Counted from the stretch's first letter, positions 1 through 7,375 are shown. The stretch is 14,142 nucleotides of DNA from JAGMDK01 sp023128695 (GCA_030628805.1 DAOVQG010000100.1:1-14142), one strand, 5' to 3'. Notes: generated from the sequence alone by a model not told the origin. A program made the numbers and translations.

Positions 1-2
1 GA

Positions 3-107
3 GCGTACTCGAAGGGTATCAAGGTGACAGACGAGCAAATGGCACGAATCAATCTTCTGCCCCACGCATTCCACGGGGACTGGAACTACACGATTCGGCC
101 GGCCTGA
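3..107 (+). CDS. ISAzo13-family transposase, C-terminal end only (partial at left edge)
   Basis: Reading from base 3 there is an open frame of 34 codons ending at TGA 105-107; its end reads HAFHGDWNYTIRPA. The 'FHG(D/E)WNYTI.P' ending preceded by 'KG(I/V)KV(T/S)DE' is what I know as the C-terminus of ISAzo13-family ('Rhodopirellula-type' DDE) transposases. The catalytic DDE residues would lie to the left of the window and cannot be checked. The element's right terminus must lie soon after the stop, because reverse transcriptase homology resumes by about base 150. The family call rests on recalled motif similarity over a short stretch. Confidence 0.7.
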   Translation, partial: AYSKGIKVTDEQMARINLLPHAFHGDWNYTIRPA

Positions 108-165
108 ATATAGTGTATGTTATTTCATTACGGCCTCTAAGCCAGCCGGAGAAGTCCGCGCCCGC
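108..165. other. Probable IS right end and junction with the reverse transcriptase
   Basis: This AT-rich stretch follows the transposase stop and then merges into sequence that, in the reverse transcriptase frame, still reads like its N-terminal region (GEVRARWGWTERTVWTERML, bases 148-207). The insertion boundary is therefore probably between about 125 and 150. I cannot define the terminal inverted repeat because the left end of the element is outside the window, and no target duplication can be tested. Confidence 0.4.
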
Positions 166-201
166 TGGGGGTGGACGGAACGCACGGTCTGGACCGAGCG
201 T

Positions 202-1281
202 ATGTTGACGGCCCTCGAACGCGGGGTCAAAGGAGGCGTATGGTTCAGTCTGATTGACAAGGTCTACCGTCTGCCGAACCTGCGGGCGGCCTTTGCCAAG
301 GTGAAGGCCAACCGGGGAGCGGCGGGCTGTGACCAGCAGACGATTGCGATGTATGAGGCTGATCTGGAAGCGAACTTGCGGAACCTGTCGGACCAACTGC
401 GCAGCGGCGCCTATAAGCCGCGGAAGGTTCGGCGGGTGCACATTCCCAAGCCCGGCAGTCGCGAACGTCGGCCGCTGGGTATTCCGACGGTCCGCGACCG
501 GATAGTTCAGACGGCGCTCCGCAACGTGACAGAGCCGATCTTCGAGCGGGACTTTGCCGAGCACAGCTACGGCTTTCGACCCAACCGAGGCTGCAAAGAT
601 GCCCTTCGGCGGGTCGCTGCTCTGCTCCAGTCCGGTTACACGCACGTTGTCGACGCCGACCTGAAGAGCTACTTCGACACGATCCCCCATGCACCGCTGA
701 TGGAGCGAGTGCGTCACAAGATCGCTGACGGCCGTGTGCTGGCGTTGCTCGAGGCCTTCCTCACGCAGGGCGTGCTGGACGGTCTCGAGACCTGGACACC
801 CACGGCGGGCAGCCCACAGGGTGCGGTGATCTCACCGTTGCTCAGTAACGCTTATCTCGACCCGCTCGACCATTGGATGGCCGAACACGACATCGAGGTG
901 GTGCGCTACGCGGATGATTTTGTGATTCTATGTCGAAGCGCAGACGAGGCCCAGGCGGCGCTGGACCGGGTGCAAGCGTGGACGGCGGAGGCCGGACTGA
1001 CGCTTCATCCGACCAAGACGCGGATCGTGGCTGCGAACCAGGAAGGGTTCGACTTCTTGGGGTACCACTTTGAGCGTGGCAAACGCTGGCCGCGTGACAA
1101 GAGCCTCAAGAGGTTCAAAGACGCGATCCGGGCCAAGACGCCGCGCAAGGCTGGGCACCGCCTGCGTGTCATCATCGCCTCGGTCAATCAGACGACCAGG
1201 GGCTGGTTTGAGTACTTCAAACAGACATCGTACACGACGGTGTTCCGTGGCCTTTACAAGCCGCTCGAAGACAGGGGGTGA
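202..1281 (+). CDS. ltrA: Group II intron-type reverse transcriptase/maturase, truncated at both ends
   Basis: This is an RNA-dependent DNA polymerase of the group II intron-encoded type. Visible motifs (numbered from ATG 202) are HIPKPGSRERRPLGIPTVRDR at about 80-100, SYGFRPNRGCKDAL at 122-135, the first catalytic Asp in DADLKSYFDTI (D153), SPQGAVISPLLSN at 204-216, and the YADD box at 236-239 within VRYADDFVILC. The start of the maturase (X) region follows, with GFDFLGYHF and RGWFEYFK. The usual next segment (W.R.RLRS... and the basic C-terminus) is absent: after TTVFRG the protein ends in an unrelated LYKPLEDRG tail, roughly 60 residues short of the family norm. The same frame is open upstream and encodes the conserved 'WTERTVWTERMLTALE' lead-in, so ATG 202 is not the original start and the 5' end was removed by the adjacent IS. 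I see no domain V hairpin downstream. It is probably a dead remnant, although the catalytic core reads intact. Confidence 0.85.
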   Translation: MLTALERGVKGGVWFSLIDKVYRLPNLRAAFAKVKANRGAAGCDQQTIAMYEADLEANLRNLSDQLRSGAYKPRKVRRVHIPKPGSRERRPLGIPTVRDRIVQTALRNVTEPIFERDFAEHSYGFRPNRGCKDALRRVAALLQSGYTHVVDADLKSYFDTIPHAPLMERVRHKIADGRVLALLEAFLTQGVLDGLETWTPTAGSPQGAVISPLLSNAYLDPLDHWMAEHDIEVVRYADDFVILCRSADEAQAALDRVQAWTAEAGLTLHPTKTRIVAANQEGFDFLGYHFERGKRWPRDKSLKRFKDAIRAKTPRKAGHRLRVIIASVNQTTRGWFEYFKQTSYTTVFRGLYKPLEDRG

Positions 1282-1374
1282 GAGGCTTGGACAGAATGTT
1301 CCGTTCTCTTACAGGGCGACATCTGACTCTCGGGCGAGCAATGCACTCTATCCCGGCCGCAAAAACACGGGGAA
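1282..1374. other. Spacer after the reverse transcriptase fragment, no gene seen
   Basis: It forms part of the 374-base gene-free stretch 1282-1655. I looked for intron domain V/VI hairpins and for an out-of-frame continuation of the maturase and found neither. The rest of the stretch is covered by the promoter and leader entries. Confidence 0.5.
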
Positions 1375-1403
1375 TTGCATACTCCCGATAATTGTGCTAT
1401 ACT
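1375..1403 (+). promoter_or_regulatory. Strong sigma70-type extended -10 promoter for the secreted protein gene
   Basis: TTGCAT (1375-1380) is followed by exactly 17 bases and TATACT (1398-1403). The -10 is preceded by TGC, an extended -10 (TGnTATACT). A start near 1410 is expected. This is the best promoter match in the window and lies in locally AT-richer DNA. It would give a transcript with a leader of about 246 nt before ATG 1656. Confidence 0.7.
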
Positions 1404-1409
1404 ACCACA

Positions 1410-1655
1410 TAGTGGGGAGAGCAATCTGTCTCTCCATTTTGTTGCTTATCTTTCGTTAGGGTGGTGCGTAGGCGCAGCGCAATATCCGGCATGTCGTTAT
1501 GAAAGAGCGCACGAAGCCTGTTGTGCAATGTGGGAGTACCCAGGGATGGGGTGCTTCTTAATTGCTTGATTGATGGTGCTAGGCAGCCAATCGGGCTGCG
1601 GGGAATGGCAAACCGTGTCCAGTGAAACGCGAGTGGCAGTTTAAGGAGGTCAACG
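1410..1655 (+). promoter_or_regulatory. Long structured 5' leader of the secreted protein gene
   Basis: Several compact hairpins are visible: GGAGAG/CTCTCC (1416-1421 with 1430-1435), a TGGG-AGTA-CCCA hairpin (1531-1542), GCAGCC-AATCG-GGCTGC (1583-1588 with 1594-1599), and a weaker CGTGT/ACGCG hairpin shortly before the ribosome binding site. The Shine-Dalgarno sequence AAGGAGGT lies at 1643-1650, five bases before ATG 1656. No convincing ORF occupies the leader. The final ~60 bases contain GGCAAACC and AACGCGAGTGGC, loosely like elements of a GEMM (cyclic-di-GMP-I) riboswitch, but the full consensus is not met. Whether the leader is regulatory is inference. Confidence 0.4.
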
Positions 1656-4600
1656 ATGTGTGCTACACGGTCTAATGGCTTTTCTATCATGCCCATCTTA
1701 GCATGTCTGCTGATAGGCACGGCCACGCTTAGTGCCGCGACGCGTGACGTCATCCCTGCGGACGCTGAAGTGACAAGCCAGGGCAAGCCGCGCGGCGAGT
1801 GTCCGGAGTCCGAGATCCAGATCCAGATCCAGACGGACGACTATCCCGGCGAGACCACCTGGGAAGTCGTCGAGTATCCGTCCCTGACCGTCGTGGGCTC
1901 CGGCGGCCCCTACGAGGAACCGGGCCTGTATGACGAATATGTCTGCGTGCCGGACGCCGGGTGCTATCACTTCGTGATCTATGATTCCTACGGCGATGGC
2001 ATCTGCTGCGACTATGGCGAAGGTTACTACAGCGTCTACCACAACGACACGCTCGTCGGCTCCGGCGGCGTGTTCGGTTACGAGGAATGGACCCCTTGCA
2101 TCGGCAATTGCCCGCCGGAGTGCGGCCTGGGCGGGGCCTGCTGCGTAGGGGAGGTCTGCTACGAGGTCGAGAACCAGGCCGAGTGCGACGCCCTGGGTGG
2201 TGAATATATGGGTCCTGGGACGACCTGTGATCCGAATCCGTGCCTGCCGCCGTACGAGCCGGAGTGCCCGGAGGACACGATCTGGGGCCAGGAAGCGATG
2301 AACTGCGACGACCAGTGGTCGGCCGCCTCCAGCGGCGTGTTCCCGGGTGGTGAAACGAATTACCTGGTCTACGAGAGCTTCAGCGGGCTGCCCTGCGAGG
2401 TTTGCGGCGTCCGCTGGTGGGGTCTGGTGCTCCGATACTACGTGGGCTGGTACCCCTGCTCCGCTCCGCTCGACCTGTACTACGACATCAAGTTCTACCA
2501 AGACGACGAGGGCCTACCGGGGGCCGAGATGTACGCGTACACGTACTTGAGCCCGAGCGCGACCGAAGTTGATCAGTGCGGCGTCTACCCGTTCGTGGAA
2601 TTCCAGGTCGACCTCGACCCGTGCTGCTACGAACTGACGGACGGCTGGATTTCGATCCAGAGCCAGGAAGACGTCACCAACGAGTGTGTCTTCCTGTGGT
2701 TCAGCAGTACCTACGGCGATGGCGATTCGTTGCAGGAAGACGTGATCGCCGGGACGATGAGCAGCACCGACTACGACCGCGGCGTGTGCCTGAGCGGCCC
2801 GTGCTGGAATGAGCCCGGGGCCTGCTGCCTGCCGGACGGAAGCTGTGTGGACGCCGTCGTGCCGGCCGCTTGCGCCGACATTTTCGGTCTCTACATGGGG
2901 GCCGGGACGGAGTGTGCCACGGTTACTTGCCCGCCGCCGCACGTGCCGGAGTGCCCGGTCGATAAGTTGCTCTACGCCCAGCCGGCGACGCCCTGCAATC
3001 TGATGCAATGGTATTCCGAGTTCAGCGACTACGGTATGGGCTACCTGGCGTTCGACGACTTCACCAACGTGGGCCGCAACATCATGGACCTGCACTGGTG
3101 GGGCTTGAGCCTGAGGTGGAATATTGACTGGGTTGATTGCGATCCCGAGGGCATGACCTTCGAGGTCAAGTTCTACCTGGATGACGGCACCGGGCTGCCG
3201 GACTACCTGAACCCGGTCTGCACGTACACCGTGGCCCCGACCATGGCCATCGTCGATTATTGCCCCCCGCCCTACCACGCGCTATGGAAGTTCGAGACCG
3301 ATCTCTGCCCGTGCTGCTTAATTACCCACGGCTGGCTCTCGATCCAGAGCCTCGGCAGCACGAACGACTGTGTGTTCAAATGGTTCAGCAGCCCGGCCGG
3401 CAACGGCTACTCACTCGTGTCTGATGGCTCATGGCCGCCGGCCGTGAACGGTTTCGACCTCGCCTTCTGCTTGACCGGGGAACCAACCGTGGCTCCGGAG
3501 TGCGGGGTAGCTTCGCTCTACGCGCAGCCGGCGGTGTGGTGTCCGTGCACATCATGGTCCGCGGTCACCAGCGATGCCGGTCTCGGTTACCTGGCGTTTG
3601 ACTCCTACTCTGATGTGGAAGTCAAGATATGCGACGTCCACTGGTGGGGTCTGAGCCTGAGGTGGAACAACGGCTGGGTGCCGGACCAGCCCTATGGCAT
3701 GGAGTTTGAGATCAAGATCTACCCGGACAACGGATCGGGCGAACCCGACGTCAACAACCCGGTCTGCACGTATACCGTGGTGACGTACGCTAATGACATA
3801 ACAGAGGTTTATGACTGCTGCGAATACCCGCTGTGGTACCCGTTGTGGTTCTTCCACGTCGAGCTCGAGACCTGCTGCACTCTGCCGGAGGACGGCTGGA
3901 TTTCAATCCAGAGCATCTCTAGCCCGTACGACAGCGCGTTCCTGTGGTTCGAGGGCCTGCCCGGCGACGGCCAGTCGCTCCAGGATCAGGACGGCAGCCC
4001 GCCGCTGGAAATCATCGATTTCGACCTGGCGTTCTGTTTTAGCTGTTCCACGATGAGGATCTGTAAACCCTGCCACGCGCGCGATGTTGCCAAGCACTGC
4101 GTCGAGACTGTCGCCAGGTGTCTCATGCCGGGTGAAAAACGCAACGACTGTGTGGAGGGCCCGCCCATGTTCGATCCGTGGATCACAAAGGGCGGTACTT
4201 ACCACAACTTCGGGGCTGCCGGCCAGGCCGTCCCGGCGGACTTCTTCGGCCCGGGTTCGGATCCGTTCGAAGGTGAGTTATGCTTCTATTCGGTTCCGCT
4301 GGGACCGGTGGATCTGACCGCCTACGGGTTTGGGATCGAGGAGTTCGGCGACGCCGACGTGCTGATCTGGCGGGAGGACGATCCGTTCGACCGGTGTGTC
4401 ATCCCGCCGGTGTTCCCCACCGACGTGGTCGAGATGGAGATCGAGGTCATCGCCCTCAGCTTGGGGAGCACCGATCCGATCACCGTGACCTACAACGGCG
4501 GGCAGAACCCCGAATTGTGGGACGTGGCGTTGTCGTTGTCCCAGACGAGTACTCCGCCGCTGGGCCTCCTGCGGGCCACGAAGACGCATTGTAACGGCGG

Positions 4601-5168
4601 GACATACCAGATCGACGCCCTCCAGGTCCAGTCGCTGTTCACCTTTACGAAAGTGATTTACCCGACTACGGAGCTGCCTTTCGATACCGGCTTGTACGGG
4701 ATCGCGCCAGTGGTGCTGGATTTGATGGGAGCAGATACGGACTACTGGGTCCACGACTTGGACGAGGCCCTCACCACGGACAACCCGATCTGCACGGATT
4801 TGCACACGGGTCTGGAGGAGGCCGAGCAGACCACGGACTGCACTGATTGCAACATGAACGGCATCCTCGATGACTGCGACATCGCCGCTGGGACGAGCTG
4901 TGACTTCAACACCAACGGCATCCCAGACGAGTGCGAGGGGGGCCCGACGGTCTGTCCCGGCGATTCCAACTGCGACACGGTGATTAACTGGCGTGACATC
5001 GACTACTTCGTCGCGGCCCAGAACGACAACGTCGCGGCGTGGGAAGCGATGTTCCTGCCCGGCACGCCGAGTTGTCCGTTTGCAAACAACGACGTGAACG
5101 GCGACTGCACCGCCAACTGGCGTGACATCGATCCGTTCGTAGCGCTGATGAACACTACTTGTCCGTAG
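1656..5168 (+). CDS. Large secreted cysteine-rich modular protein with dockerin-like C-terminus
   Basis: This is an exported protein of 1170 residues with unknown specific function. Residues 9-28 form a hydrophobic signal peptide (FSIMPILACLLIGTATLSAA). Residues 49-150 form a domain with the DSYGDGICC..GEGYY.V signature seen in extracellular proteins. Two cysteine modules, GGACC (159-196) and PGACCLPDGSC (387-425), lie between three homologous ~180-residue modules at about 204-382, 432-607 and 615-797; each carries WWGL.LR...W, a 'KFY.D..G.P' strand, a CC pair, GW(I/L)SIQS and (L/K)WF. Residues 835-1060 contain ADFFGPGSDPF, a segment I associate with planctomycete proteins. The C-terminus has an Asp/Asn-rich calcium-type stretch (1065-1094) and two EF-hand-like loops (D1103-D1114 and D1146-D1157), both followed by ID, resembling a dockerin. 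The start is fixed by AAGGAGGT at 1643-1650. It is likely cell-surface or matrix-associated; no enzymatic motif is recognised. Confidence 0.85.
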   Translation: MCATRSNGFSIMPILACLLIGTATLSAATRDVIPADAEVTSQGKPRGECPESEIQIQIQTDDYPGETTWEVVEYPSLTVVGSGGPYEEPGLYDEYVCVPDAGCYHFVIYDSYGDGICCDYGEGYYSVYHNDTLVGSGGVFGYEEWTPCIGNCPPECGLGGACCVGEVCYEVENQAECDALGGEYMGPGTTCDPNPCLPPYEPECPEDTIWGQEAMNCDDQWSAASSGVFPGGETNYLVYESFSGLPCEVCGVRWWGLVLRYYVGWYPCSAPLDLYYDIKFYQDDEGLPGAEMYAYTYLSPSATEVDQCGVYPFVEFQVDLDPCCYELTDGWISIQSQEDVTNECVFLWFSSTYGDGDSLQEDVIAGTMSSTDYDRGVCLSGPCWNEPGACCLPDGSCVDAVVPAACADIFGLYMGAGTECATVTCPPPHVPECPVDKLLYAQPATPCNLMQWYSEFSDYGMGYLAFDDFTNVGRNIMDLHWWGLSLRWNIDWVDCDPEGMTFEVKFYLDDGTGLPDYLNPVCTYTVAPTMAIVDYCPPPYHALWKFETDLCPCCLITHGWLSIQSLGSTNDCVFKWFSSPAGNGYSLVSDGSWPPAVNGFDLAFCLTGEPTVAPECGVASLYAQPAVWCPCTSWSAVTSDAGLGYLAFDSYSDVEVKICDVHWWGLSLRWNNGWVPDQPYGMEFEIKIYPDNGSGEPDVNNPVCTYTVVTYANDITEVYDCCEYPLWYPLWFFHVELETCCTLPEDGWISIQSISSPYDSAFLWFEGLPGDGQSLQDQDGSPPLEIIDFDLAFCFSCSTMRICKPCHARDVAKHCVETVARCLMPGEKRNDCVEGPPMFDPWITKGGTYHNFGAAGQAVPADFFGPGSDPFEGELCFYSVPLGPVDLTAYGFGIEEFGDADVLIWREDDPFDRCVIPPVFPTDVVEMEIEVIALSLGSTDPITVTYNGGQNPELWDVALSLSQTSTPPLGLLRATKTHCNGGTYQIDALQVQSLFTFTKVIYPTTELPFDTGLYGIAPVVLDLMGADTDYWVHDLDEALTTDNPICTDLHTGLEEAEQTTDCTDCNMNGILDDCDIAAGTSCDFNTNGIPDECEGGPTVCPGDSNCDTVINWRDIDYFVAAQNDNVAAWEAMFLPGTPSCPFANNDVNGDCTANWRDIDPFVALMNTTCP

Positions 5169-5207
5169 CCGAGGCGTTTGACATCGACGACCCCCCGACC
5201 GCCGGGC

Positions 5208-6878
5208 TCACTTCGCCAAGTCGATGACCCGGTAGGGGTGAGTATATATCGTCGCTCGCGTATCGCGTACGAAGCCGCACAGCGTGAGGTTGCAGCGCTC
5301 GGCCGCCTCGATCGCCAGCGAGGAGGGCGCCGAGACGGCGGCGATCAGTTCGATCCCCGCCCGGGCGGCCTTGGCGACCAGCTCGAAACTCACGCGACCC
5401 GATAGCACCGCCCCGCACCCGCGCGGAACTTGCTCCCGCAGCAGACAGTGCCCAATCGCCTTGTCCAACGCATTGTGGCGGCCAATGTCTTCGCCGAACG
5501 CGAGTAACTCGCCCTCCGGCGAGAAAATCCCCGCGGCGTGCGTCCCGCCGGTGCGCTGGAAGAGTTCTTGCGCGGCCCGCATCTTCTGGATGATAGCCAG
5601 CAGGGTGTCACCCGAGACGCGGAGCGTATTCTCGCAGGGGACCACGTCCGCCAGGAACTCGTCGATGTTCCGCCGGCCGCACAGGCCGCGGGAACTGGTC
5701 ACGAGCAGGTTCCGCTGCGAAACGACGCTGCTCGGGTCCTCCAGCCGCAGGGCGACGGCCGGGGGAGCGCTCGTGCACTTGAGTTCGACCAGGTCCTCCA
5801 CGCCGGTGATCATCCCCTCGCTGAAGGCAAAGCCGACCGCCAAGGCCTTGGCGTCGCCGGGCGTACACATGATCGTGAAGCTGCCCACATCCGCGATCAT
5901 GATGGTGAGCGGCGTCTCGACCACCACCTCGCAGCTTTCGCGCACCGGGGGGACACCGGCCGTGGATATGCGCACCGGCTCCACGCGACTAACGGCCGCC
6001 GGCCCGGCCCCGGCGAGCAGGCCGCTTCCCGCAACAATGTCAGGCGGCGGCTTGTCCCGGGCCGCATCTGCACTGGGACTTCCATCCACCTCCGCGCCCG
6101 CAAAGCACTCGTCGGCCAGGGCCTTGATCTTCCTGCTGAAGTCCTGGTAGGTGCGTAGCAATTGCCGCCCGTGCTCGGACAGCATCGACTGCCCGCCCCC
6201 GACGCCGCCGGGCTGGGGAATCACGAGCGGCTGTCCGTGGTGCTTCTCGGCGTTCCTGATCAAGCCCCAGGCGTAGCGATAGCTCATGTGGGCGGCCTGA
6301 GTGGCGTCGCGCAGGGTCCCGTAGCGGTCCACATGCTCGAGCAGCCGGGCCAGACCCGCGCCGAAGATGTGCATGCCGCCTTCGACAAACCACATCTTCA
6401 CTCGCACCTCGGGCGGGCCTTTGAACAGATGCCGCTTCTGCTTCATGAGGCAGTCGCAGACCGCTTCGCGCAACACGCTGTCCGCGAGCTGGTGACGCAG
6501 GCATTTCTTCCAGTCGCGAATCGAAGCATGCGCGCTGATCTGGAGTTGAGCCCGGGCCCGCAGCCGCTCCGCGTCGTCACGGATGTCGGTCTCGTGCGGC
6601 AACCCGTCGACGTAAATGACGAGGTCGCCCCGACCGCTGCGGGCCAGCTCGTTGCTCTCGACGACGATGTGTTCGTACGCCGGTCGGCCGCGTTCCAGGA
6701 ATGCCGCCAACTCCTCGTTCGATTGGAAGAAGTTAGGCGGGCCGTCGGGCCGCCGCCGGCCGCAGCCTTGCTTCGCGTAGACCGAGTTCGGCAGCACGGC
6801 GCAGAGCTCTTGTGCCAAGTGTGTCTTCCCCACCCCGCGTCCGGCGCCACAAACGACCCACAGCATGGCCGGCATCAT
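5208..6878 (-). CDS. fdhD: MobB-like / ModE-like / FdhD fusion protein
   Basis: This 556-residue protein joins three functions of molybdenum enzyme maturation. Residues 6-150 are a P-loop NTPase-like domain (GAGRGVGKT at 11-19), as in MobB, which binds molybdopterin guanine dinucleotide. Residues 159-259 resemble the ModE winged helix (GLARLLEHVDRYGTLRDATQ, then MSYRYAWGLI and QPGGVGGGQS). After a Pro/Ala linker, residues ~301-554 are FdhD, the sulfurtransferase that passes sulfur from a cysteine desulfurase to the Mo cofactor of formate dehydrogenase (FSEGMI; GEDIGRHNALDKAIG at 462-476; SGRVSFELV). The canonical CxxC loop reads SRGLCG: the first Cys is Arg (396-400), leaving one Cys. The start chosen is ATG 6878, one base after the upstream stop (TGAGATG), since a longer frame to 6986 adds only an Arg-rich shadow of the upstream gene. 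No formate dehydrogenase subunits are in the window. Domain calls are from recognised motifs. Confidence 0.85.
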   Translation of the reverse strand: MMPAMLWVVCGAGRGVGKTHLAQELCAVLPNSVYAKQGCGRRRPDGPPNFFQSNEELAAFLERGRPAYEHIVVESNELARSGRGDLVIYVDGLPHETDIRDDAERLRARAQLQISAHASIRDWKKCLRHQLADSVLREAVCDCLMKQKRHLFKGPPEVRVKMWFVEGGMHIFGAGLARLLEHVDRYGTLRDATQAAHMSYRYAWGLIRNAEKHHGQPLVIPQPGGVGGGQSMLSEHGRQLLRTYQDFSRKIKALADECFAGAEVDGSPSADAARDKPPPDIVAGSGLLAGAGPAAVSRVEPVRISTAGVPPVRESCEVVVETPLTIMIADVGSFTIMCTPGDAKALAVGFAFSEGMITGVEDLVELKCTSAPPAVALRLEDPSSVVSQRNLLVTSSRGLCGRRNIDEFLADVVPCENTLRVSGDTLLAIIQKMRAAQELFQRTGGTHAAGIFSPEGELLAFGEDIGRHNALDKAIGHCLLREQVPRGCGAVLSGRVSFELVAKAARAGIELIAAVSAPSSLAIEAAERCNLTLCGFVRDTRATIYTHPYRVIDLAK

Positions 6879-6879
6879 C

Positions 6880-7170
6880 TCAAAAGCATCCCAGTTGGCA
6901 GGAGCGCATTCTGATATCGAGCGTATTGAGCAGCTTGCCCATCGTCTGCGTGGGGATCGCCAGTTTCGATGCCGCCGCGAACGCATCCTCGCAGGCGATC
7001 CAGCCGCCGGCCTGCAACGTGGACGGATCGCTTTGCTGCCGGCCTTCGGATTGGACCACCTGGATCGTGCCGCTCCCCTCCGCCACCACTTCCAACGGCA
7101 GCGTCTTCGCCCTGATGAACTCCATCACCTTCTCAGCCAGCGCCGCGGGAACGCCGAGGGTCGTACTCAT
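6880..7170 (-). CDS. Small conserved protein ending in CQLGCF, coupled to the MobB-ModE-FdhD gene
   Basis: This 96-residue soluble protein is preceded by AGGAGA (7178-7183), eight bases from ATG 7170. Its C-terminal half (WIACEDAFAAASKL, MGKLLNTLDIRMRSCQLGCF) resembles small proteins I recall near ModE/MobB-like genes in anaerobes, where the chain ends in C-Q-L-G-C-F; the helix-turn-helix-like pattern and closing Cys pair suggest a small nucleic-acid-binding or sulfur/metal-handling protein. The function is not established. Its stop is one base before the start of the fusion gene, implying translational coupling and a shared role in formate dehydrogenase or molybdenum cofactor metabolism. Confidence 0.7.
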   Translation of the reverse strand: MSTTLGVPAALAEKVMEFIRAKTLPLEVVAEGSGTIQVVQSEGRQQSDPSTLQAGGWIACEDAFAAASKLAIPTQTMGKLLNTLDIRMRSCQLGCF

Positions 7171-7217
7171 TACGATTTCTCCTGTTTCGTGTTCTGAATG
7201 ATTTACCTGACGCCATG

Positions 7218-7246
7218 ATTATATGTGCGGGGCGGAAAAGGGGACA
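7218..7246 (-). promoter_or_regulatory. Candidate promoter of the molybdenum accessory unit
   Basis: On the minus strand a perfect TATAAT (7223-7218) lies 47 bases before ATG 7170. With a 17-base spacer the -35 would be TGTCCC (7246-7241), a poor match. The -10 is convincing; the weak -35 suggests activator dependence or a different sigma factor, which is inference. Confidence 0.35.
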
Positions 7247-7312
7247 TTCCTATTGTCGGCCGTGGAACTACCGCGGGGAGCAAAGCTGTTACGGGTGAGC
7301 GTCAACATAGAG

Positions 7313-7375
7313 GGTGGGGCGGGCCTCCGTGCCCGCCAGTACGGTCCGATGGCGGCCACGGAGGGCCGCCCCACC
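7313..7375. repeat. Paired inverted REP-like hairpins with complementary loops
   Basis: Two 25-base arms (7313-7337 and 7351-7375) are inverted copies matching at 23 of 25 positions, separated by 13 bases. Each arm also folds on itself: GGCGGGC/GCCCGCC around loop CTCCGT (7318-7337), and GGCGGCC/GGCCGCC around loop ACGGAG (7351-7370). The two loops are reverse complements. The two positions where the arms differ are paired inside each small hairpin, so the changes are compensatory. This resembles a BIME-type REP pair. It occupies most of the informative part of the 355-base gap 7171-7525; the rest of the gap holds candidate promoters only. Confidence 0.8.

Noticed and set aside
1282..1374. 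Group II intron domain V/VI downstream of the reverse transcriptase
   Set aside because: No 34-base domain V-like hairpin with the expected catalytic triad was visible by eye.
1580..1650. Cyclic-di-GMP (GEMM-I) riboswitch before the secreted protein
   Set aside because: Only short pieces (GGCAAACC, ACGCGAGTGGC) resemble the consensus; the GAAA-capped hairpin and the receptor pairing are not found, so I list only an unassigned structured leader.
1698..3278. Minus-strand open frames antisense to the secreted protein
   Set aside because: Their Val/Ala/Arg/His-rich composition is typical of antisense shadows of GC-rich genes, and the plus-strand protein has clear signal peptide and repeats.
6879..6986. 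Longer N-terminus for the MobB-ModE-FdhD protein starting at 6986
   Set aside because: The extra 36 residues are an Arg/Ser-rich shadow of the 96-residue gene, and ATG 6878 sits one base after that gene's stop with the MobB-like domain starting immediately.
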